Positions 60,623-64,000 of a stretch of DNA of 64,000 nt are shown here, in pieces. Under the pieces are notes generated by a model. The model did not search any database and was not told where the DNA came from. It was given only the letters and a program-made list of their open reading frames with translations. Within the stretch, counting starts at the first letter, position 1, and the number at the start of each line of letters is the position of its first letter. The stretch is from Haloplanus natans DSM 17983 (lineage in GTDB: Archaea > Halobacteriota > Halobacteria > Halobacteriales > Haloferacaceae). Both the position numbers and the translations under genes were made by a program. The stretch lies in contig NZ_ATYM01000003.1 of assembly GCF_000427685.1 (NCBI RefSeq), positions 248,001-312,000 of the forward strand, read 5' to 3'.

Positions 60623-61312
60623 TTACAGCAGCGACGGCGCGTTGTACCGCGCGGTGGCGACGAGTTTCGTCACGTACTGCCACATCGAGGTGCGGCGGCC
60701 GACCGCTGCGGTCCGGCCGTCGCGCATCGCCGCGAGGATGGTCGCCGGGCTCGGCGGCTGTCCGGGCGCAAGCGTCACCGCCGTCGCCGCGAGCCCGAGA
60801 CCGCCGGCGCGGTGAGCGTCGCTGCCGCCGAACGCGGGGTAGCCCCGCTCGCGGGCGAAGCGCTCGGCCTGGTCGTTGCGCAGGCCGACCATCGTGTGGG
60901 CGTTGTACACCTCGACGCCGTCGACGCCCTCGATGGCGGCGGCGCTCGCGCCGTGTCGCGAGCGCTGGAACGGGTGAGGAACGACCGCCAGCCCGCCCGC
61001 ATCGCGGATCCGCTGGACCGTCGCCGACAGCGGTTCGTCCGGTTTCGGTGCCTCGTCGACGCCGATGGCGAGCAAGTGACCGTCGGCCGTCGACACCTCA
61101 CAGCCGACGAGGACCGTCACGTTGTAGTCGACCGCGAGGTCGGCCGCGACGTGCGCTCCGTGGACCGTGTCGTGGTCGGTGACGACGACGGCGTCCAGCC
61201 CGACCGCGTCGGCGCGGGCGAGCAGCCGCTCGGGGAGCAGCTGGCTGTCGTAGGAGGCGACGGTGTGACAGTGGACGTCGACGCGGACCGTCCGACCCTC
61301 GGCCTCGCTCAC
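60623..61312 (-). CDS. PHP-domain phosphoesterase
   Basis: 229 residues from a GTG overlapping the upstream TGA (GTGA). PHP motifs: VDVHCHTVASYDSQL (HxH), VVVTDHDTVHGA, GCEVSTADGHLLAIGVDE, VVPHPFQRSRHG and GGSDAHRAGGLG. Family members hydrolyse phosphate esters or oligonucleotides with three metals. With its phosphatidyltransferase and TVP38 neighbours, a lipid-head-group phosphatase is conceivable. Confidence 0.88.
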   Translation of the reverse strand: MSEAEGRTVRVDVHCHTVASYDSQLLPERLLARADAVGLDAVVVTDHDTVHGAHVAADLAVDYNVTVLVGCEVSTADGHLLAIGVDEAPKPDEPLSATVQRIRDAGGLAVVPHPFQRSRHGASAAAIEGVDGVEVYNAHTMVGLRNDQAERFARERGYPAFGGSDAHRAGGLGLAATAVTLAPGQPPSPATILAAMRDGRTAAVGRRTSMWQYVTKLVATARYNAPSLL

Positions 61313-62007
61313 AAGTACCCCCACTCGAGGGCCAGCGCCAGCGCGGCGGCGGCAACCGCCCCGAGGCCCGCCAGCGCGTGGCTCACGTCCGTCTTGTAGG
61401 CCTTGTAGTCCGAGATCATCAGCGGGCAGGCGGCGGCGACCAGCAGGCTGGCGAGCCAGCCGTTCCACGGCCCGACCAGAACGACGAGGAAGTAGTTGGC
61501 GACGACGACGAGGTTCGTGTGGACGACGGTCGTCCCGTGGTAGTAGCTCGTCTCACCGTCGGCACCGAATCCCTCGTCGCTGTGGCGGATGAGCCGGAGT
61601 CCGCCGAACGAGAGGACGAGAAAGCCGACGACGAGACTGGCGAGGTCGTTGGGCGCGACTGCGACGTGGTACAGCAACGCGCCCGGGACGAGGTACGCGA
61701 AGATGTCGATGAAGGAGTCGACCCGGCGGCCGAACGGCGAAGAGACCCCCGCTCGACGGGCGTACCAGCCGTCGAGCTTGTCCAGCAGGAATGCGCCGAA
61801 CATCACCAGCAGCGCCCAGTTCGGCTCGCCGCGCAGGAACAGCAGCGCGCTCCCCCAGCCGACGAACAGCGCCGCCAGGCTGATGTAGTCCGCGCCGGTA
61901 AGCTGTGCCACGACGTTGGTCCGCTCGCCGCGCTCGGCCACGACCCGGTCCGTGGCCTCGACTCGTTTTTGCACGCCTTTGATCGCCTCGCGCAGTTCCC
62001 CGGTCAT
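61309..62007 (-). CDS. CDP-alcohol phosphatidyltransferase
   Basis: 232 residues. Full signature D-G-x2-A-R-x8-G-x3-D-x3-D in LDGWYARRAGVSSPFGRRVD then SFIDI. Several membrane segments (ALFVGWGSALLFL, LVVGFLVLSFGG). Makes a phospholipid by joining CDP-archaeol or CDP-alcohol with an alcohol; substrate not readable. First gene of the operon. Confidence 0.9.
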   Translation of the reverse strand: MTGELREAIKGVQKRVEATDRVVAERGERTNVVAQLTGADYISLAALFVGWGSALLFLRGEPNWALLVMFGAFLLDKLDGWYARRAGVSSPFGRRVDSFIDIFAYLVPGALLYHVAVAPNDLASLVVGFLVLSFGGLRLIRHSDEGFGADGETSYYHGTTVVHTNLVVVANYFLVVLVGPWNGWLASLLVAAACPLMISDYKAYKTDVSHALAGLGAVAAAALALALEWGYL

Positions 62008-62084
62008 ACAGTGCGTGTAGAGGACGCTCCCACCGCAGTATGAATCTACTCCGAGAATTATTTACTTACGAGATATATATGTAT

Positions 62085-62660
62085 CTACTGTTGGCTCGGT
62101 TCCCGCTCCCTAACGCTATAGTGTGTGAGCGGCCCGACCCGTGCGTAAAAATGGCGCCGACGGACGCCGAACCCCCGGGACTCGAACAGCGCACGCGAGG
62201 GGATGTTGTCCCGTGCGACCAGCGCCGTGGCGCGTTCCGCGCCATCGCCGCTGGCGTCAGCCAGCGCCCAGTCCAGCAGCGCGCCGGCAACCCCTCGTTC
62301 CCGGTGGTCGAGCGCGACGAACACCCGGCGGACGTACGCACCGTCGAACGACAGCGTCCGCTCCAGCGGGTGGATTGGCAGCGTCGCATCCACCGAGCAG
62401 AACAGGTACCCCAGCGGCGTCCCGTCGGCGAACGCACCCACGACGGTCTCGCCGTCGACGAGTTCGTCCGTCGGCGCGGCAAGCGCACGCACCGCAGCCG
62501 GTTCACAACGCTTAACGCGGAACGCGTCCGGGTCGGGTGCGTCGTTGACGGGAAGCGACCGCCCATACTCCGACATCATCGTCGCGGTGACGCCGGCCGC
62601 CTGGAGTCGGTCGTAGAAGGCGCGCCCGTAGGGGTTGCGAACGAGCCGGTGCAGCTGCAT
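62085..62660 (-). CDS. GNAT-family N-acetyltransferase
   Basis: 191 residues. Acetyl-CoA motif A VRRVFVALDHRERGVAGALL (R-x2-G-x-A variant), motif B DNIPSRALFESRGFGVRRRH. The N-terminal ~60 residues are unique (RAFYDRLQAAGVTATMMSEY). Separate from the phospholipid operon by 78 bp of AT-rich DNA. Substrate unknown. Confidence 0.82.
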   Translation of the reverse strand: MQLHRLVRNPYGRAFYDRLQAAGVTATMMSEYGRSLPVNDAPDPDAFRVKRCEPAAVRALAAPTDELVDGETVVGAFADGTPLGYLFCSVDATLPIHPLERTLSFDGAYVRRVFVALDHRERGVAGALLDWALADASGDGAERATALVARDNIPSRALFESRGFGVRRRHFYARVGPLTHYSVREREPSQQ

Positions 62661-62848
62661 CTACCCCGCCGTTCTCGGGTCCCGAACATAAGCGCTACGT
62701 CGTCAAACAGCAACTCAGAGCGTGGCCTCCTCGTGCACTCACACCGTTTACCTCAACTACTGTTCGCGGTGGGTGGCTTGAGAACATCACGGAATGAGAC
62801 GTACGCACTCATAGCGTATGTGCAGCCTAAGGACTGAACCCACTGGAC

Positions 62849-62920
62849 TCGGCCTTGTTGAATCCCTCAAGCGGTGATGGGTTTCAACCGCCGTGCTGCA
62901 TACAAGACGCGAATGGGCCA
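62849..62920 (+). repeat. Solo insertion-sequence end, copy 2
   Basis: GGCCTTGTTGAATCCCTCAA ... GTTTCAACCGCCGTGCTGCA ... GACGCGAATG; related to 55683-55755. Sits in the gap between the GNAT and CHAD genes with no transposase. The rest of 62661-62931 is empty. Confidence 0.55.
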
Positions 62921-62931
62921 GCACCGACTGG

Positions 62932-63840
62932 TCACGGAGCAGGGTCGTATTCGTGTGTCGCCGTCCAGTAGGCACCGAGACGGTCGACCAGCCGGTCAGG
63001 GGCTTCCGCAAAGAGCCGCTCGCCAAGGGGCCGGCCTCGGCGGTGGAATTCGGACCGCTTCGCAGTGAGTATCTCGTTCAGTATCGCTCTGGTCGCTGGG
63101 GCGAACAGTTCCTCGTCGTGCATCACCATTTCGAACTCCGCGAGGTCGTTCTCGTAGCCGATGATATCGGACAGCTCTTTGAGTTCTGCACGCCGGCGCT
63201 TCATCGGGCCGACCCACACACGCCGGAGGAGCCGGGTGTGGTAGCGGTGGTACTTGATCCGTTTGCGCCACTCGTGAAAGCGCTCGAACTCCGGCTCCTC
63301 GTACGCCTCGGCCATGCGATTCCGGGCCCGCTTGTAGGACTTGCGCAAGCCGCCAGCCACCGCGTCGTACCCCTCCGTCGCGATCGGGAGATCCGGGACG
63401 CGGTCTCGTCCTTCGACCAGATCCGCCCGGACCTGCGCCAGTCGTCGCTCGAGGTCCTGTTCAGCAGCCATCGTCTCGCGTCGATCGATCAGTGTTGCCC
63501 GAATATCGGCGAGCGTCGAGTCGTCCAATGCGCCGCGCGCCTCGACCGCAGGCCGGAGATGGTCGTCGAACGTCTCGACAGCCGCGTGAGCGTCGCGAAC
63601 GTCCGAGATTCGCCGGGCTGCATCCCGGTAGTGGACGTTCTCGCGTTTGTACGTGGGCAAGACCGGACGGACGAGTCGAACGGCTGCTCGGATTTCTTTA
63701 CACCGCTTGCGAACCTCGTGGATCGTCTCGTGTACGTCGTCGCCCTCGTCGATGTGGTCGATCCCTCGTTCGATCTTGCCGTCGACGATTCGCTTGATGC
63801 CGTCCGAGACGTGTTCGTCGGGTTGGAGGGTGTATTCCAT
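62932..63840 (-). CDS. CHAD-domain protein
   Basis: 302 residues, all-helical. IHEVRKRCKEIRAAVRLVRP and FHEWRKRIKYHRYHTRLLRR are the paired HxxRKxxK-type helices that bind polyphosphate; RDAARRISDVRDAHAAVETF lies between. CHAD proteins localise to polyphosphate granules. The gene follows by 12 bases a partial gene at the window edge and may share its operon. Confidence 0.9.
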   Translation of the reverse strand: MEYTLQPDEHVSDGIKRIVDGKIERGIDHIDEGDDVHETIHEVRKRCKEIRAAVRLVRPVLPTYKRENVHYRDAARRISDVRDAHAAVETFDDHLRPAVEARGALDDSTLADIRATLIDRRETMAAEQDLERRLAQVRADLVEGRDRVPDLPIATEGYDAVAGGLRKSYKRARNRMAEAYEEPEFERFHEWRKRIKYHRYHTRLLRRVWVGPMKRRRAELKELSDIIGYENDLAEFEMVMHDEELFAPATRAILNEILTAKRSEFHRRGRPLGERLFAEAPDRLVDRLGAYWTATHEYDPAP

Positions 63841-63852
63841 GGGTGACTTTGG

Positions 63853-64000
63853 CTACGAACCGTTATCCTCGGCAATCTCTCTGAGGGCTGTCGCGACAGC
63901 TTCGAATTCGAGTGTCGACTCGAAGGCTTCGAACCGGTCAAGCGCCTCGTCGGACCAGTTCGACGTTCGTTGCTGCCTTTCAATGAACCCCTCGAAATAG
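63853..64000 (-). CDS. C-terminal end of a gene entering from the right edge
   Basis: The last 48 codons: YFEGFIERQQRTSNWSDEAL, DRFEAFESTLEFEAVATALR, ending EDNGS. No domain recognisable in this piece. Position directly before the CHAD gene suggests a polyphosphate-related partner, unproven. Confidence 0.55.
   Translation of the reverse strand, partial: YFEGFIERQQRTSNWSDEALDRFEAFESTLEFEAVATALREIAEDNGS

Noticed and set aside
1-64000. tRNA or rRNA genes
   Set aside because: No cloverleaf with a TTC-arm consensus or conserved rRNA core was recognised in any intergenic gap; a covariance search was not possible.

Overview
The window reads as haloarchaeal DNA (class Halobacteria). The predicted proteins are acidic, GC content is high, and the relatives recognised are archaeal: an Orc1/Cdc6 initiator, a type-B DNA polymerase, bacterio-opsin-activator-type HTH regulators, small CPxCG zinc proteins and several IS200/IS605-group TnpB genes. 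Many broken genes and insertion elements, a ParA partition locus and a cluster of origin-recognition-box-like repeats suggest a megaplasmid or plasmid-derived region. No rRNA, tRNA or CRISPR array was seen. All function calls come from reading the translations and motifs; no database search was run.

Layout. 1-8.8 kb: an edge-truncated PAS/GAF sensor, a PIN toxin-antitoxin pair whose toxin is cut by a TnpB remnant, a DDE transposase abutting an IS1595-type element, and a second PIN/HTH pair. 9-10.8 kb: parA with a partner gene, flanked on both sides by centromere-like repeats. 11-20 kb: small regulators, a gene split by a 1572-bp TnpB element, an intact TnpB, a pRiA4b ORF-3-like protein, a zinc-finger/TPR protein, a MutY/MIG-like glycosylase and the last ~150 codons of a PolB. 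20.1-22.1 kb: eight origin-recognition-box-like repeats around an orc1/cdc6 gene that has lost its AAA+ core beside a TnpB-less element.

22.2-27.3 kb and 47.1-55.7 kb are two accessory clusters on the minus strand: SWIM protein, AbiE toxin-antitoxin, ArdC-like protease, DUF932-like protein, two DUF6166-like proteins and many small zinc or orphan proteins. They share two non-coding signatures. One is a dyad of fixed 41-42 bp (TTAACCAACA, 21-22 bases, TGTTGGTTAA) found five times. The other is a T-tract plus GC hairpin between a stop codon and the next start, found about a dozen times. This shared regulatory design is the most novel-looking feature of the window.

27.3-46.6 kb is a metabolic island between those clusters: pirin, TetR, SDR, a frameshifted MFS transporter, then a plus-strand operon for the beta, alpha and gamma subunits of acetone carboxylase, an acyl-CoA ligase, a VOC protein, a Bat-type regulator, a Usp-like protein and a second carboxylase alpha subunit. 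Superoxide dismutase and a two-domain Usp follow. The likely route is acetone plus CO2 to acetoacetate, then acetoacetyl-CoA. 55.7-64 kb holds an HNH endonuclease, a TnpB element, a membrane hydrolase gene split by an IS630-type element, a phospholipid/PHP/TVP38 operon, a GNAT acetyltransferase and a CHAD protein.
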